Source: Pseudomonadota bacterium (lineage in GTDB: Bacteria > Pseudomonadota > Gammaproteobacteria > Steroidobacterales > Woeseiaceae). Taken from it: 64,000 bases of DNA. The first letter of the stretch is position 1. The number at the start of each line of letters is the position of its first letter. The notes under the pieces were generated by a model. The model worked only from the letters and a program-made list of their open reading frames with translations, was not told where the DNA came from and did not search any database. The stretch is from assembly GCA_022563255.1 (NCBI GenBank), contig JADFNS010000004.1, positions 112,849 through 176,848 on the forward strand, read 5' to 3'. Position numbers and translations under genes: made by a program. This document shows, piece by piece, positions 1-9,971 of the stretch.

Positions 1-1343
1 GTATTGTGACCGGTATCGGCCGCGTCAATAATATCGAGTGCATGATCGTTGCCAACGATGCGACGGTGAAGGGTGGAACTTACTATCCGCTAACCGTCAA
101 GAAGCACTTGCGGGCGCAGGAAATTGCCGCCGAGAATCGTTTGCCGTGCATCTACCTCGTGGATTCGGGCGGCGCGTTTCTGCCGCGTCAGGACGAAGTA
201 TTTCCTGATCGAGACCACTTTGGAAGGATCTTCTACAACCAGGCACGATTGTCTGCGGCCGGCATCGCGCAGATCGCCGTTGTCATGGGTTCGTGCACCG
301 CGGGCGGCGCGTACGTGCCCGCGATGAGCGACGAATCGATCATCGTGAGAAACCAGGGCACAATTTTTCTGGGCGGTCCGCCGTTGGTAAAAGCGGCTAC
401 GGGCGAGGTTGTGGATGCCGAGAGTCTTGGCGGTGGCAGCGTCCATTCCCGCATATCCGGCGTGGCCGATCACCTGGCGGATGACGACGCCCATGCGCTG
501 TCAATCGCGCGAGACATCGTCGCGAACCTGAATCAAAAACGCGCATGCGCTGTGGCGAGAATCGAACCTGAGGAGCCTGCATATCCGGTCGAAGATATCT
601 TCGGCATCGTCTCTCGCGAGTATCGCTTTCCCTACGATGTTCGCGAAGTTATCGCCCGCATCGTCGATGGTTCAAAGCTGCAGGAATTCAAGAAGCTGTA
701 TGGCGCGACGCTGGTTTGCGGTTTCTCGCACATCGACGGCTATCCGGTGGGTATCGTCGCCAACAACGGCATTCTGTTCCCGGAGTCTGCCCAAAAGGGT
801 GCGCATTTTATACAGCTTTGCAATCGGCGACGCATACCGCTCGTGTTCCTGCAAAACATCACCGGATTCATGGTCGGCAAGCGCGTGGAGCATGCTGGTA
901 TCGCCAAAGACGGGGCGAAAATGGTGAACGCCGTCGCCACCGCCAATGTGCCAAAGTTTACTGTGGTCATCGGTGGTTCGTTCGGCGCCGGCAACTACGC
1001 CATGTGCGGTCGGGCGTACAGTCCCAACCTGATGTGGATGTGGCCGAACGCACGCATTTCGGTAATGGGGGGCGACCAGGCGGCGCTGGTGCTCGCCAGC
1101 GTAAAGGCTGACGGTTACGAAGCCAGGGGCGAGGAATGGTCCGACAAGGACAAGGCTGACTTCGAGGAAAATATTCGCCAGCAGTACGAGGTGCAGGGGC
1201 ATCCGTTTTATGCCAGCGCTCGTTTGTGGGACGATGGCGTCATCGATCCGCTGGACACGCGTCGTGTGCTCGCGCACGGTTTGTCCGCGGCGATGAATCA
1301 CACCCGCAAAGACGAAGCGCCCTACGGCATATTTCGTATGTAG
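1..1343 (+). CDS. mccB: Methylcrotonyl-CoA carboxylase carboxyltransferase (beta) subunit, 5'-truncated
   Basis: The reading frame is open from the first bases (codons in phase with position 3), so the N-terminal part of a protein normally about 535 residues long lies outside the window. The remaining ~445 residues cover the two crotonase-fold halves of a biotin-dependent carboxyltransferase. Blocks typical of MccB are visible: [55 protein letters not shown] and, near the C terminus, [16 protein letters not shown]. The family transfers carboxyl from biotin to 3-methylcrotonyl-CoA in leucine breakdown; a related acyl-CoA such as geranyl-CoA cannot be excluded from sequence alone. The biotin-carrying alpha subunit is not in view. 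The following hydratase and crotonase genes on the same strand fit an acyl-CoA degradation operon. Confidence 0.9.
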   Translation, partial: IVTGIGRVNNIECMIVANDATVKGGTYYPLTVKKHLRAQEIAAENRLPCIYLVDSGGAFLPRQDEVFPDRDHFGRIFYNQARLSAAGIAQIAVVMGSCTAGGAYVPAMSDESIIVRNQGTIFLGGPPLVKAATGEVVDAESLGGGSVHSRISGVADHLADDDAHALSIARDIVANLNQKRACAVARIEPEEPAYPVEDIFGIVSREYRFPYDVREVIARIVDGSKLQEFKKLYGATLVCGFSHIDGYPVGIVANNGILFPESAQKGAHFIQLCNRRRIPLVFLQNITGFMVGKRVEHAGIAKDGAKMVNAVATANVPKFTVVIGGSFGAGNYAMCGRAYSPNLMWMWPNARISVMGGDQAALVLASVKADGYEARGEEWSDKDKADFEENIRQQYEVQGHPFYASARLWDDGVIDPLDTRRVLAHGLSAAMNHTRKDEAPYGIFRM

Positions 1344-1382
1344 CGCTATGTACAATCACGACATTCGATAAATGGACGCATC

Positions 1383-2240
1383 ATGCCGCTTGATTACGAT
1401 GAGCTTATGGCGACGAAGGTCGTCGACCTTCCCGTTAGTTATACCGATTCCGACGTTATCCTTTATGCGCTGGGCATTGGCATGTGCAGTAATCCTCTGG
1501 ATCCGAAGGAACTGCCGTTCGTCTACGAGCAAGGGGCACCGCTTTGCACGGTGCCCACGCTGGCAACGGTGCTGGTACCGGATATGTTTCCGCCGGACCT
1601 CGGCTGGGATTTCGGTAACGTATTGCATGCGGAGCAGCGCCTGGAGTTGTATCGGCCACTGCCTCAGAAGGCCGATATTCTGATCAACAAATGGGTGGTC
1701 GACGCCTTTGACTGGGGGCCCCGCAAAGGTGCTGTCATTCTCTTTGGGGCGGAGGGCAGGCTGGCCAGTGACGACACCGTGCTGTTCCATCTCGGTTGCA
1801 CCGTGATGGCCAGAGGCGACGGTGGTTTCGGCGGTCCGGTTGGCAAGGGCCCGCGACCGCACCGGGCGCCAAGGCGTGAGCCCGATCTGAGCTGCGACAT
1901 CGATACTCGTGAGGATCAGTCGCTGCTGTTTCGGCTGACCGGAGATCGCAATCCCTTGCATGCCGATCCCGCGACGGCGGCGAAAGCCGGTTTCGACGTG
2001 CCGATATTGCACGGCATGTGCACCTACGGCATCGCGTGTCGCGCCATACTCAAGACTATCTGCGATTACGATTACACGCTGATCAAAAGCTTCGACGCGC
2101 GTTTTACTGCGCCCGTCATGCCGGGTGATACGATCACGACCGACATGTGGCAAGACGGCAACATCGTGTCGTTTCGTTGCACAGTCAAAGCCCGCGATAC
2201 AATAGTGTTGCGCAACGGCAAGTGTACTTTGGCCGCCTGA
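1383..2240 (+). CDS. MaoC-like (R)-specific enoyl-CoA hydratase, double hot-dog fold
   Basis: This 285-residue protein has the length and layout of a two-domain hot-dog hydratase. The second half carries the hydratase signature GDRNPLHADP, where D188 and H193 match the catalytic Asp/His pair of MaoC/hydratase-2 enzymes, followed by PILHGMCTYG. The family hydrates trans-2-enoyl-CoA to (R)-3-hydroxyacyl-CoA. The ATG at 1383 lies 39 bp after the carboxyltransferase stop, and a TTG-started crotonase follows 15 bp later, so the three genes look co-transcribed. The physiological acyl chain is not readable from the sequence; the carboxylase and icmF nearby favour a branched or short-chain acyl-CoA. 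Confidence 0.82.
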   Translation: MPLDYDELMATKVVDLPVSYTDSDVILYALGIGMCSNPLDPKELPFVYEQGAPLCTVPTLATVLVPDMFPPDLGWDFGNVLHAEQRLELYRPLPQKADILINKWVVDAFDWGPRKGAVILFGAEGRLASDDTVLFHLGCTVMARGDGGFGGPVGKGPRPHRAPRREPDLSCDIDTREDQSLLFRLTGDRNPLHADPATAAKAGFDVPILHGMCTYGIACRAILKTICDYDYTLIKSFDARFTAPVMPGDTITTDMWQDGNIVSFRCTVKARDTIVLRNGKCTLAA

Positions 2241-2255
2241 TTCAGAGGTTTACTT

Positions 2256-3047
2256 TTGATCGACCGTATTGAGTTAAGCATCGACGCGCACGTCGCTGAA
2301 GTGATGCTCAATCGTGCGGATAAATACAACGCGCTGGATCTCCGCATGTTCGAGGCGCTCGGCGAGGCTGCAGATGCGATCGCAGCCAACGCGTCGGTGC
2401 GAGCCGTGGTCTTGCATGGCGCCGGTGGAAATTTTAGTGCTGGCATTGATGTCAGTGTGTTATCCGAATCGGATCTGGATTTCTCCAGGGCGCTCGCTGC
2501 GCCGATAACACCGTCGGCGGCAAATCTGTTTCAGCGCGCCGCCTATGCCTGGCGCGAGTTGCCGATACCGGTCATCTGTGCGCTTGAGGGTGTGACTTTC
2601 GGTGGCGGATTGCAGATAGCGCTTGGCGCCGATATTCGTTATGCGGCGCCGAACACGACATTGTCGATCATGGAATCGAAATGGGGGCTTATTCCCGATA
2701 TGGCGATCAGCACGACGCTGCGTCATTTGGTCGCTCCGGACAAAGTAAAGGAACTCGCCTGGTCGGCCCGTGTACTGTCCGCCGATGAGGCGCGCGCGGT
2801 TGGCTTGGTTACTGCGGTCGTTGACGATCCGCTGGGGGCTGCCAGGGCCATGGCAAAGGATTGCGCCGCCAAATCGCCAGAGGCGATGCGCGGCATCAAG
2901 GCGCTTGTCAACCAAGCCTGGCAAATGTCGGATGCCGATGCTTTGGCGCTTGAGGCACGTCTGCAAAGTGGCATAATCGGCAGCGCGAATCAGGTTGAGG
3001 CGGTGCGCGCAAATCTGGAAAAGAGAAACCCTGAGTTCGATGATTGA
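2256..3047 (+). CDS. Enoyl-CoA hydratase/isomerase (crotonase) family protein
   Basis: A 263-residue crotonase-fold protein of normal family length. The start is a TTG at 2256 preceded by AGAGG (2245-2249), which fits the alignable N terminus. Oxyanion-hole segments are seen at GAGGNFSAGIDVS and EGVTFGGGLQIALGADIRYA, and ESKWGLIPDM follows where hydratases carry a catalytic Glu. Members hydrate or isomerise enoyl-CoA thioesters; sequence alone does not separate hydratase from isomerase. It is the third gene of the run that begins with the carboxyltransferase, with only 15 bp separating it from the MaoC gene. Confidence 0.85.
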   Translation: MIDRIELSIDAHVAEVMLNRADKYNALDLRMFEALGEAADAIAANASVRAVVLHGAGGNFSAGIDVSVLSESDLDFSRALAAPITPSAANLFQRAAYAWRELPIPVICALEGVTFGGGLQIALGADIRYAAPNTTLSIMESKWGLIPDMAISTTLRHLVAPDKVKELAWSARVLSADEARAVGLVTAVVDDPLGAARAMAKDCAAKSPEAMRGIKALVNQAWQMSDADALALEARLQSGIIGSANQVEAVRANLEKRNPEFDD

Positions 3048-3128
3048 ATTCGGTGACAATAGTCGCGGCCAGCCGGAACTTTGCGGCGTGCCTTGGACTC
3101 CAACAGTCAAAGACGATATTCGAAAACG

Positions 3129-3851
3129 ATGGTTGCCGATTTGAGCAGACCCAACACGTTAATCTGGATAGCGGTGCTGATATTCACCAGCGCTACTGCG
3201 AACGCGCAGCGTTCATCGGCGTTATCGGCGGATTTGCCCGACAGTCGTACAATGGCGTTACAGAACAAAGTCGACAGGCTGTTTGGCGCCGGTAACTTCG
3301 AGCGAGCTTTTTTCCTTTATCGATACGATCTGGCGCCGCTCGGCGACAAGTACGCCCAATATATGGTCGGCTTCCTGTACCTCAGCGGCATGGGCGTGGA
3401 GAAAGATTCCACAATTGCGTCGGCCTGGTATCGTTTGGCGGCTGAGCGAGGCACGCCTGAGTTCGTGGCGGTCAGGGATCGTTTGCTGCGAGACTTGAAT
3501 GATGAGCAGAGGCGCCGCTCCGACGACTATTACCGGGAACTCCGACTCGAATACTGCGATCTGGCAGTTCTCATGTCGTCAATAAGACGAAGTATTGAGG
3601 AGCTCGATGCGAGAACGGGTTCTCGCGTACCGGGTGCGAACAGCGGCCCGCTGACAGTCATCGACGTGCAACGTGGCACCGTGGTGTCAGGCGAAGAGTA
3701 CTATGGCATGCAGCGGAAACGGCTCGAACTTCGCGTGAAGTTGTTGCAGGAGGCTGGCGACTTTCACGACATGGAGACCGATCCCGATAAAATCAATCTC
3801 CGTGAGCTCGAGCGCAGAGTGCAGGAGCGCATCGCGCAACTGAATCAATAG
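3129..3851 (+). CDS. Secreted Sel1-like repeat protein
   Basis: The frame is open from 3081, but ATG 3129 gives a clean signal peptide (hydrophobic run ending near ANA-Q), so I prefer it; the protein is then about 240 residues. Residues around 75-110 contain one recognisable Sel1/TPR-like repeat (YLSGMGVEKDSTIASAWYRL with AAERG following). The rest is charged and probably helical, ending in a coiled-coil-like tail. Sel1 repeats usually mediate protein-protein contacts in the periplasm or at the membrane. No catalytic motif is seen. It follows the acyl-CoA genes on the same strand, but a link to them is not evident. Confidence 0.6.
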   Translation: MVADLSRPNTLIWIAVLIFTSATANAQRSSALSADLPDSRTMALQNKVDRLFGAGNFERAFFLYRYDLAPLGDKYAQYMVGFLYLSGMGVEKDSTIASAWYRLAAERGTPEFVAVRDRLLRDLNDEQRRRSDDYYRELRLEYCDLAVLMSSIRRSIEELDARTGSRVPGANSGPLTVIDVQRGTVVSGEEYYGMQRKRLELRVKLLQEAGDFHDMETDPDKINLRELERRVQERIAQLNQ

Positions 3852-3859
3852 TTCTGAAA

Positions 3860-3890
3860 GGTGCCAGAAACGGTGCTAGGTTTATTTATT
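3860..3890 (+). repeat. Short GGTGCCAG/GGTTTATTT repeat
   Basis: The sequence after the Sel1 gene (GGTGCCAG, then GGTGCTAGGTTTATTT) closely resembles that after icmF (GGTGACAGGTTTATTT at 8241-8256). TGTCAG-type words recur again at about 8798-8826. They may be copies of a small intergenic repeat, or terminator-like hairpins of a common type. The rest of 3891-4100 holds no gene I can support. Confidence 0.35.
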
Positions 3891-4100
3891 GGTTCGGGGA
3901 AACTAAGAATTGCTCATCGGATCTCTGGCCTTAGTGTTGGGTTGAGTTGGCAAAACCTGTTGATTTGCAGTGAAATTTAATCCAATTCCGGAGTTTTTTT
4001 GCAGCGACGATTGACCCGTCTGATCGCTGACCGGTGGTGACCCACTTTCGGCTTCTGTTCGATCTTCCGGGCTGGCTTTCGGTGCAAGTCTTAAATACGT

Positions 4101-4691
4101 CTAGGTGCCGTACAAACCACGCGCGAGAATTTTCGGAAATTCGTCGATTAGCTTGTGTCCCATCTCCTGATCCCCGTGATACCACTTCGGAATCCAGTTT
4201 ATCGAGCCCATGATCGCATTGCCGGTCATGCGAACATCGCACGGCGCGATACTGCCGTCTGCAATACCGTCCGCAAGTATCGCTTCGAAGGCGGCGCTGT
4301 GTTTTCTCGATACCGCGAGGACTTCTTCACGATGCTCTGGATTGAGTGACGGGATTTCGCTCATGATCGCAATGGGGCCCCGGTCGCCGACCATCATTTC
4401 GATGTGGTTGCGCAAGTAGCGCAACATGACGTCCATGCCATCCACGCCGTCCTCTCGCGCCTTTTCCATCGCCTCGCGGCCCAAGTCCGCTGCGCGTATG
4501 TAGCACAGATAGACCAGTTCCTCCTTGTTGCGTACGTAATAGTAAAGTGCGGCATCGGTCAGGCCCAGAACACTCGCCACGTCACGAAGTGATGTGCCGC
4601 TGAAGCCTTTTTGGTTAAAGCACTGCGCGGCCGCTCGGAGCATGCGATCTTTTTGCAATTGAAAACGTGTCTGTGTGGGGGCTGTGGTCAT
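4101..4691 (-). CDS. TetR/AcrR family regulator, probably of icmF
   Basis: About 196 residues from the ATG at 4691; 13 further in-frame codons lie upstream of it. The N-terminal helix-turn-helix is typical of TetR proteins: RDVASVLGLTDAALYYYVRN followed by KEELVYLCY. The C-terminal ligand domain is of the size common among regulators of fatty-acid and acyl-CoA catabolism. The gene is divergent from icmF, and a near-perfect palindrome lies between the two starts, so repression of icmF and of itself, relieved by an acyl-CoA, is the natural inference. The inducer is unknown. Confidence 0.85.
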   Translation of the reverse strand: MTTAPTQTRFQLQKDRMLRAAAQCFNQKGFSGTSLRDVASVLGLTDAALYYYVRNKEELVYLCYIRAADLGREAMEKAREDGVDGMDVMLRYLRNHIEMMVGDRGPIAIMSEIPSLNPEHREEVLAVSRKHSAAFEAILADGIADGSIAPCDVRMTGNAIMGSINWIPKWYHGDQEMGHKLIDEFPKILARGLYGT

Positions 4692-4731
4692 ACTGTGCGT
4701 CCGGTGCTTGAGTTTTGAGCGATTCTGCATT

Positions 4732-4751
4732 ATTTTAATCTAGATTAGAAT
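4732..4751. promoter_or_regulatory. Palindromic TetR operator candidate between tetR and icmF
   Basis: A 20-bp inverted repeat centred on TAATCTAGATTA (4736-4747, perfect) extends outward with a single mismatched pair. It lies in the intergenic region of the divergent tetR and icmF genes, 43 bp before the icmF ATG. Length and position are typical of TetR operators. No other strong dyad is seen in this gap. Confidence 0.7.
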
Positions 4752-4794
4752 TTTTGCAACCAACAAAGTAGCTGATTTTCAAGGATTTTCGACG

Positions 4795-7700
4795 ATGAAC
4801 ATTGCAGCAAGCGACCTTCCGGGCACGTCCGGCGAGACTCGTACCGCGCCCCTGCGATTCATTACGGCAGCCTCATTGTTCGACGGCCACGACGCCGCGA
4901 TCAATATCATGCGGCGTCTGATTCAGGCGCAGGGTGCCGAGGTGATCCATCTCGGACACAACCGCAGCGTCGATGACATCGTGCGCGCCGCCGTGCAAGA
5001 GGACGCGGACGGCATCGCCATTAGTTCCTACCAGGGCGGCCACATCGAATTTTTCCGTTACATGATCGATCGTCTGCGTGAATTCGGCGCAGAACATATA
5101 AAAGTGTTTGGTGGTGGCGGCGGCACCATTACGCCCGCAGAGATTAAGTCACTGATGGATTACGGCGTCGAACGCATATATCACCCGCACGACGGCATGG
5201 AACTTGGACTGGAAGCGATGATCAGGGACCTTGTTGATCGCACCGCCGCAGGCAGACGCTCGTCCGGTGCGCCTCCCTCGGTTGACGCCTCAAAGATCAC
5301 CGATATCGCGGCAACGATCTCCGCAATCGAGGAAGGCGTTTTCGACGAGGCTGCGCTGACGGGCTTGCGCAAGGAATGGCGGTTGCAGGCCGGTCAGGTG
5401 CCGGTGATCGGCATCACCGGTACGGGCGGCGCCGGCAAGAGCAGCGTTACCGATGAATTACTGAATCGCTTCCTGGCGTGCTTTCCGGACATACGGATTG
5501 CCGTGCTGGCCGTGGACCCCACGCGGCGGCGCACAGGCGGTGCATTGCTCGGGGATCGCATTCGCATGAATTCCCTGCGTTCCGAGCGCGTGTACATGCG
5601 TTCAATCGCGACACGTCGGCAGCACCTGGCCACCAGCGAGATGCTGAGTGACCACATCCTGTTTTTGAAGTCACTGGGCTTCGACCTGGTGATCGTCGAG
5701 ACCGCCGGCATCGGCCAGGGCGACAGCGAGATTGTCGACATGGTGGACCTCGCCGTCTACGTCATGACCAGCGAATACGGCGCAGCCAGTCAACTCGAAA
5801 AAATCGATATGCTCGATTTTGCCGACCTCATCGTATTGAATAAGTACGACAAACGCGGCGCGGAGGATGCGCTGCGCGACATTCGCAAGCAGTGGAAACG
5901 CAATCACGTTGCGTTCGACGTTGCCGATGACGATATTCCGGTCTATCCGACTATAGCCAGCCAGTTCAACGATCCCGGTGTCAGTTGGATGTTCAAGGAA
6001 TTATGCCGCCGGGTCGGTGAAAAAGGAGGGTCTGCTGCGGGCGTTTGGGATCCGGATATCGATACGCAAAACAAGGAATCGCGCTCGACGGCGATGATAC
6101 CGGGAGCGCGCGTCCGATATCTGGCCGAGATTGCGGAGCAGGGTCGGGCGGTCAACCAACGGATTGAGTCGCAGGCGGATACAGCGAGTCGGGCGCAACA
6201 TATCTACGAGTCCTTGAAGTTGCTCGAAGACCCTAGCCTTCCCGCGGAGCTTGAGCTGTTCAAGAGCGATGATCTGGTGGCAGACGACGACCGCAGCCTG
6301 ACGGTGCTCAGGCAGCGCTACCAGGAAGCAATTTCTGATCTGTCTGCGGAGTCGATTCGCCTGTTGCAGGAATGGCCGGATCGAAAAGCGGGCGTCAGGT
6401 CGGACCAATACAGCTACGAGGTTCGCGGCCGCGAAATCACCGGCAACAATTTTTGCGAAACCCTCAGTCATCAGCGCATTCCCAAGATTGCGGCGCCCGA
6501 GTACGCGGACTGGGGAGAATTGCTGACCTTTCTATCAAAGGAAAACTTGCCGGGCGCGTATCCGTATACGGGTGGCGTCTATCCTTACCGTCGTCTTGGC
6601 GAAGATCCAACTCGCATGTTTGCGGGCGAGGGAACACCGGAGCGCACGAATCGGCGTTTCCATTACCTGTCCGCCGGACAACCCACCGCAAGACTTTCTA
6701 CGGCGTTCGATTCGGTCACCTTGTACGGCGAGGACCCGCACGAACGTCCGGATATCTATGGCAAAGTAGGCAACTCCGGCGTGTCGATCGCGACTGTCGA
6801 TGACATGAAGAAGTTGTACTCGGGATTCGATCTCTGTGCGCCAACGACCTCGGTATCGATGACCATCAACGGCCCGGCGCCGATCATCCTCGCGTTTTTC
6901 ATGAACACGGCCATCGACCAGCAGATCGAAAAACACCTGCGCGAGAAAGGCGAGTGGGAAAGCGTGCAGAAAAAAATAGACGCTATTTTTAAAGGATGCG
7001 AGCGGCCCCGCTACGAAGGCGAACTCCCCGAGGGTAACGATGGCCTCGGCCTTGGCCTGCTCGGTTTATCCGGCGACCAGGTCGTTGATGCAAAAACCTA
7101 TGCGCGTATCCGGAAGGCAACACTGGCAAGCGTTCGCGGCACGGTGCAGGCCGATATTCTCAAAGAAGATCAAGCGCAAAATACCTGCATCTTCTCCACC
7201 GAATTTGCGATGCAGATGATGGGTGACGTGCAGCAATTCTTTATCAACAACAAAGTTCGCAATTACTACTCGATTTCGATCAGCGGATATCACATCGCAG
7301 AAGCTGGCGCGAATCCGATCAGTCAACTCGCGTTTACGTTGTCGAACGGTTTCACAATCGTTGAGTATTACCTTGCTCGCGGCATGAATATCGATGCTTT
7401 CGCGCCGAACCTGAGCTTCTTTTTTTCGAACGGCATGGATGCCGAGTACACGGTCATCGGTCGTGTTGCCCGCCGCATTTGGGCCCGCGCCATGCGCGAG
7501 CGATACGGTGCGAGCTCGCGGTCGCAAATGCTCAAATACCATATACAGACCTCGGGTCGAAGCCTGCACGCGCAGGAGATCAGCTTTAACGATATTCGCA
7601 CAACGTTGCAGGCGCTCTATGCGATGTTCGACAATTGCAACAGTTTGCACACCAACGCGTTCGATGAGGCGGTTACTACCCCGACGGAGCAATCGGTCCG

Positions 7701-8238
7701 CAGAGCAGTAGCGATCCAATTGATTATTTCACGCGAGCTGGGACTGAACTTCTGTGAAAATCCCTGGCAAGGCTCGTTCATCATCAATGAACTGACCGAC
7801 CTCGTCGAGGAGGCCGTTTATCAGGAATTTGAGCGAATTTCCGAACGTGGCGGCGTGCTCGGTGCGATGGATACGATGTATCAGCGAGGCAAGATTCAGG
7901 ACGAGAGTCTTTATTACGAAAGCCAGAAACACGATGGATCGTTGCCGCTGATCGGTGTGAATACGTTTCTGCCGAAAGCAGGGCAGGAGGACGAGATCCA
8001 CGACCTGGAACTCATTCGTTCCACTGACGCCGAAAAAGAAGACCAGATCCGTCATTTGCGCAGCTTCCAAAAAACTCATGCCGCCGACAACGATGCGGCG
8101 CTCAAGAAATTGCAGTGTGTGGCCAGGGAGCGTGGCAACGTATTCGAGGCCTTGATGAATACCGTGAAATCGAGTTCGCTGGGTCAGATATCAGGCGCCC
8201 TGTACGGGGTCGGCGGGGAATATCGGCGAAATATGTAA
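4795..8238 (+). CDS. icmF: Fused isobutyryl-CoA mutase (B12 domain, G-protein chaperone, mutase)
   Basis: A 1147-residue protein with the three parts of IcmF in order. Residues ~20-150 form a B12-binding domain with D30-G-H32-D (H32 is the expected cobalt ligand). Residues ~200-420 form a MeaB-like GTPase with P-loop GTGGAGKSS (209-217), [11 protein letters not shown] and NKYD (349-352). Residues ~560-1147 form the mutase TIM barrel with ISGYH (H833 equals H244 of methylmalonyl-CoA mutase). Q795 sits where methylmalonyl-CoA mutase has the carboxylate-binding Arg207, supporting an isobutyryl/n-butyryl or similar uncharged substrate. AAGGA before ATG 4795 supports the start. It connects valine/isobutyryl-CoA with butyryl-CoA beta-oxidation genes nearby. 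Minor variants of substrate, such as isovaleryl/pivalyl, cannot be excluded. Confidence 0.93.
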   Translation: MNIAASDLPGTSGETRTAPLRFITAASLFDGHDAAINIMRRLIQAQGAEVIHLGHNRSVDDIVRAAVQEDADGIAISSYQGGHIEFFRYMIDRLREFGAEHIKVFGGGGGTITPAEIKSLMDYGVERIYHPHDGMELGLEAMIRDLVDRTAAGRRSSGAPPSVDASKITDIAATISAIEEGVFDEAALTGLRKEWRLQAGQVPVIGITGTGGAGKSSVTDELLNRFLACFPDIRIAVLAVDPTRRRTGGALLGDRIRMNSLRSERVYMRSIATRRQHLATSEMLSDHILFLKSLGFDLVIVETAGIGQGDSEIVDMVDLAVYVMTSEYGAASQLEKIDMLDFADLIVLNKYDKRGAEDALRDIRKQWKRNHVAFDVADDDIPVYPTIASQFNDPGVSWMFKELCRRVGEKGGSAAGVWDPDIDTQNKESRSTAMIPGARVRYLAEIAEQGRAVNQRIESQADTASRAQHIYESLKLLEDPSLPAELELFKSDDLVADDDRSLTVLRQRYQEAISDLSAESIRLLQEWPDRKAGVRSDQYSYEVRGREITGNNFCETLSHQRIPKIAAPEYADWGELLTFLSKENLPGAYPYTGGVYPYRRLGEDPTRMFAGEGTPERTNRRFHYLSAGQPTARLSTAFDSVTLYGEDPHERPDIYGKVGNSGVSIATVDDMKKLYSGFDLCAPTTSVSMTINGPAPIILAFFMNTAIDQQIEKHLREKGEWESVQKKIDAIFKGCERPRYEGELPEGNDGLGLGLLGLSGDQVVDAKTYARIRKATLASVRGTVQADILKEDQAQNTCIFSTEFAMQMMGDVQQFFINNKVRNYYSISISGYHIAEAGANPISQLAFTLSNGFTIVEYYLARGMNIDAFAPNLSFFFSNGMDAEYTVIGRVARRIWARAMRERYGASSRSQMLKYHIQTSGRSLHAQEISFNDIRTTLQALYAMFDNCNSLHTNAFDEAVTTPTEQSVRRAVAIQLIISRELGLNFCENPWQGSFIINELTDLVEEAVYQEFERISERGGVLGAMDTMYQRGKIQDESLYYESQKHDGSLPLIGVNTFLPKAGQEDEIHDLELIRSTDAEKEDQIRHLRSFQKTHAADNDAALKKLQCVARERGNVFEALMNTVKSSSLGQISGALYGVGGEYRRNM

Positions 8239-8241
8239 AAG

Positions 8242-8272
8242 GTGACAGGTTTATTTTCCTGGCACTTTCTTC
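8242..8272 (+). terminator. Stem-loop after icmF, possible terminator
   Basis: GTGACAGG (8242-8249) pairs with CCTGGCAC (8258-8265) with one mismatch across a TTTATTTT loop, and a pyrimidine-rich TTTCTTCCC follows. It starts just after the icmF stop. The T-run is weak, so this could also be one of the small TGTCAG-type repeats seen elsewhere in the first 9 kb. Confidence 0.35.
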
Positions 8273-8281
8273 CCGGATGGA

Positions 8282-8827
8282 CTACTCGAGAATTTTTCTC
8301 TTTAGTCTTTGAAATTCTTCGTCAGTCAGTATTCCATCGGCTTTCAACTGGCCGATCGCGCGTAATTGCTCGTATACATCGGGGGATTGACTCTGATTGC
8401 TTGCGACCGCCGCCGCCTGGGAACGCTGCCGCGCCATCGCTTCATTTTCGAGTCGTAGCTGCTCCAGCCTGCGATTCGCGTTCTCCTGCCGCAAAAGCTC
8501 AATTTCAAGTCGCAGTTTTTCCTCTTCGCGGCGTTCGTTCTCCCGCCGTAAACGCTCATTCTCAAGTTGCAATTTTTCGCGTTGGACCCGATCTTTCTCG
8601 AGATTCACCTGTTGCTGTCGACGTCGTTCTGCTTCAAATCTTTTGTAAAGCTCTTCTTTCGCTGCCCGGTCCCCTGCGGCAACATCGTCATTCGTTTGTG
8701 TTAAAGCTGGCGTTGATACGGCCATGCACAGCAGAACGGTGATTGCCACTTTACTGATCTGTCTTATGACCGTAGTTCCGCGTTGGGCCCATTCGCCTGA
8801 CACTTTTCTCGACATCTTATCTGACAC
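8282..8827 (-). CDS. Secreted coiled-coil protein with C-terminal SHOCT domain
   Basis: 181 residues from a GTG at 8827 (an ATG four codons in is equally possible). A hydrophobic stretch (about 25-43) looks like a signal peptide or anchor. It is followed by a long Glu/Arg/Gln-rich coiled coil of about 90 residues with few prolines or glycines. The last ~30 residues (ADGILTDEEFQRLKRKILE) match the short C-terminal SHOCT motif found at the ends of many otherwise unrelated bacterial proteins. The function is unknown; coiled coil plus SHOCT suggests oligomerisation. It is convergent with icmF and not obviously linked to it. Confidence 0.65.
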   Translation of the reverse strand: MSDKMSRKVSGEWAQRGTTVIRQISKVAITVLLCMAVSTPALTQTNDDVAAGDRAAKEELYKRFEAERRRQQQVNLEKDRVQREKLQLENERLRRENERREEEKLRLEIELLRQENANRRLEQLRLENEAMARQRSQAAAVASNQSQSPDVYEQLRAIGQLKADGILTDEEFQRLKRKILE

Positions 8828-8844
8828 CCAATTCCATGGTTTGC

Positions 8845-9213
8845 CTAGACATTAGTTTCAACGCCGGGTTTCGAGTTATCAATTGAGTGTTGTTCGACAT
8901 GTGAAGATTGCTCTGATCGCCGCGCTTTTCGGTTGCGCAGGCGTACTGAAAAGACCCACAGGCTCAGCATGCAACAGGCAAAACCGGCGCCGAAATAGAA
9001 GTAAGATAATTCGTAGTCGAAGCTCAAATATATTCCGGAAGACATGAACAAAACGCCCAGCAATAACAACAACTGAGGAACGCGCTCGTATATGGGGGTA
9101 GGCAGCCACATAATGTTACTCACATGAACAATAGTGATAATCGCAGCTACAAAATGACCGGTAATGCGCCGGGACGATGGGAATTGCATCACAAGTTCGG
9201 ATGGATTGCCCAC
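8845..9213 (-). CDS. Small integral membrane protein, unknown function
   Basis: The open frame is longer upstream, but that part lies opposite the tetR gene. The GTG at 9213 has AGGA (9220-9223) six bases upstream and is the likely start, giving 122 residues. Three hydrophobic segments are visible (FVAAIITIVHVSNIMW, LLLLLGVLFMSSGIYL, YFYFGAGFACCMLSLWVF), followed by a charged cytoplasmic tail. No family was recognised. The gene is divergent from the TetR gene at 9348, so the inverted repeat at 9307-9327 could serve both. Confidence 0.55.
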   Translation of the reverse strand: MGNPSELVMQFPSSRRITGHFVAAIITIVHVSNIMWLPTPIYERVPQLLLLLGVLFMSSGIYLSFDYELSYFYFGAGFACCMLSLWVFSVRLRNRKARRSEQSSHVEQHSIDNSKPGVETNV

Positions 9214-9306
9214 AGGTGTTCCTAAAGTGAGCACTGTTTCACATAATGAAAGACTCGATTGGCAGATAAACCACGTCTTGTATCCGCTTCGGCTTCGCGT
9301 ATAATC

Positions 9307-9327
9307 ACTTGCTTGTTGACAGCAAGT
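9307..9327. promoter_or_regulatory. Inverted repeat upstream of tetR (candidate operator)
   Basis: ACTTGCT (9307-9313) and AGCAAGT (9321-9327) are perfect inverted arms separated by 7 bp, about 20 bp before the tetR ATG. A TTGACA hexamer (9316-9321) overlaps the dyad, consistent with a repressor site over a promoter. The most likely binder is the adjacent TetR protein. Confidence 0.6.
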
Positions 9328-9347
9328 AACTTTGATTAGCGTAAAGA

Positions 9348-9971
9348 ATGAGCACCCCACTGACACAGGCCGAGCGTTCGGCGGTTTCCGACAAAGCGAT
9401 GTTGGTGTCTGCAATGAACCTGATTCTTGCGCACGGCACGGACAAAACGACTCTCGCGATGATCGGTGAAGCCGCTGGCTACAGCCGCGGCCTGGCGACG
9501 TACCAATTCGGCTCCAAAGCCGGGCTCTACGACGCACTGTGCAAGTCGATTTCGAGAAACTGGCTCGAGTACCTGAAGTCCGGCGTTGGCGATAAAGTGG
9601 GCATTGAGGCGATGTGCGCGGCGCTCGACGCCATACGTCAGTTCGTTGAAGACTCACCTCGCGAAGGTCGAGTACTGCAGATTTTGTATTGCGGCGCCGC
9701 AAGTCCAAGTTCCGAATTTCCCGATACGTCCATCGGCATCCACAATCGGCAGCGATCGGACGTTGTTGAGTGGGTGAAGGCGGGGCAGGCCAATGGCGAG
9801 ATCCGCAAGGACGTCGATGCGGTGGCTGTCGCGTCCCATTACGTTTCCTATATCTCCGGTATGACATATCTGTGGTTGACCAGCCCGGAAACTTTCGATT
9901 TTTCCACCACCAATGCCGAAATGAAACGGCAGCTTCGAGTATCGCTCGCGGCCCGAGGAACAAACGCATGA
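9348..9971 (+). CDS. TetR/AcrR family regulator
   Basis: 207 residues. The N-terminal helix-turn-helix contains MIGEAAGYSRGLATYQFGSK, the usual recognition-helix region of TetR proteins. The C-terminal domain has no motif naming a ligand. Its stop overlaps the start of the next gene as ATGA (9968-9971), so regulator and crotonase are translationally coupled and expressed together. This suggests local control of the beta-oxidation run ech-acd-hibadh that follows, with autoregulation through the 9307-9327 dyad. Confidence 0.85.
   Translation: MSTPLTQAERSAVSDKAMLVSAMNLILAHGTDKTTLAMIGEAAGYSRGLATYQFGSKAGLYDALCKSISRNWLEYLKSGVGDKVGIEAMCAALDAIRQFVEDSPREGRVLQILYCGAASPSSEFPDTSIGIHNRQRSDVVEWVKAGQANGEIRKDVDAVAVASHYVSYISGMTYLWLTSPETFDFSTTNAEMKRQLRVSLAARGTNA

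Noticed and set aside
672..1355. Long open frame on the minus strand opposite the carboxyltransferase
   Set aside because: The plus strand clearly encodes MccB; the antisense frame has no family resemblance and reflects codon bias.
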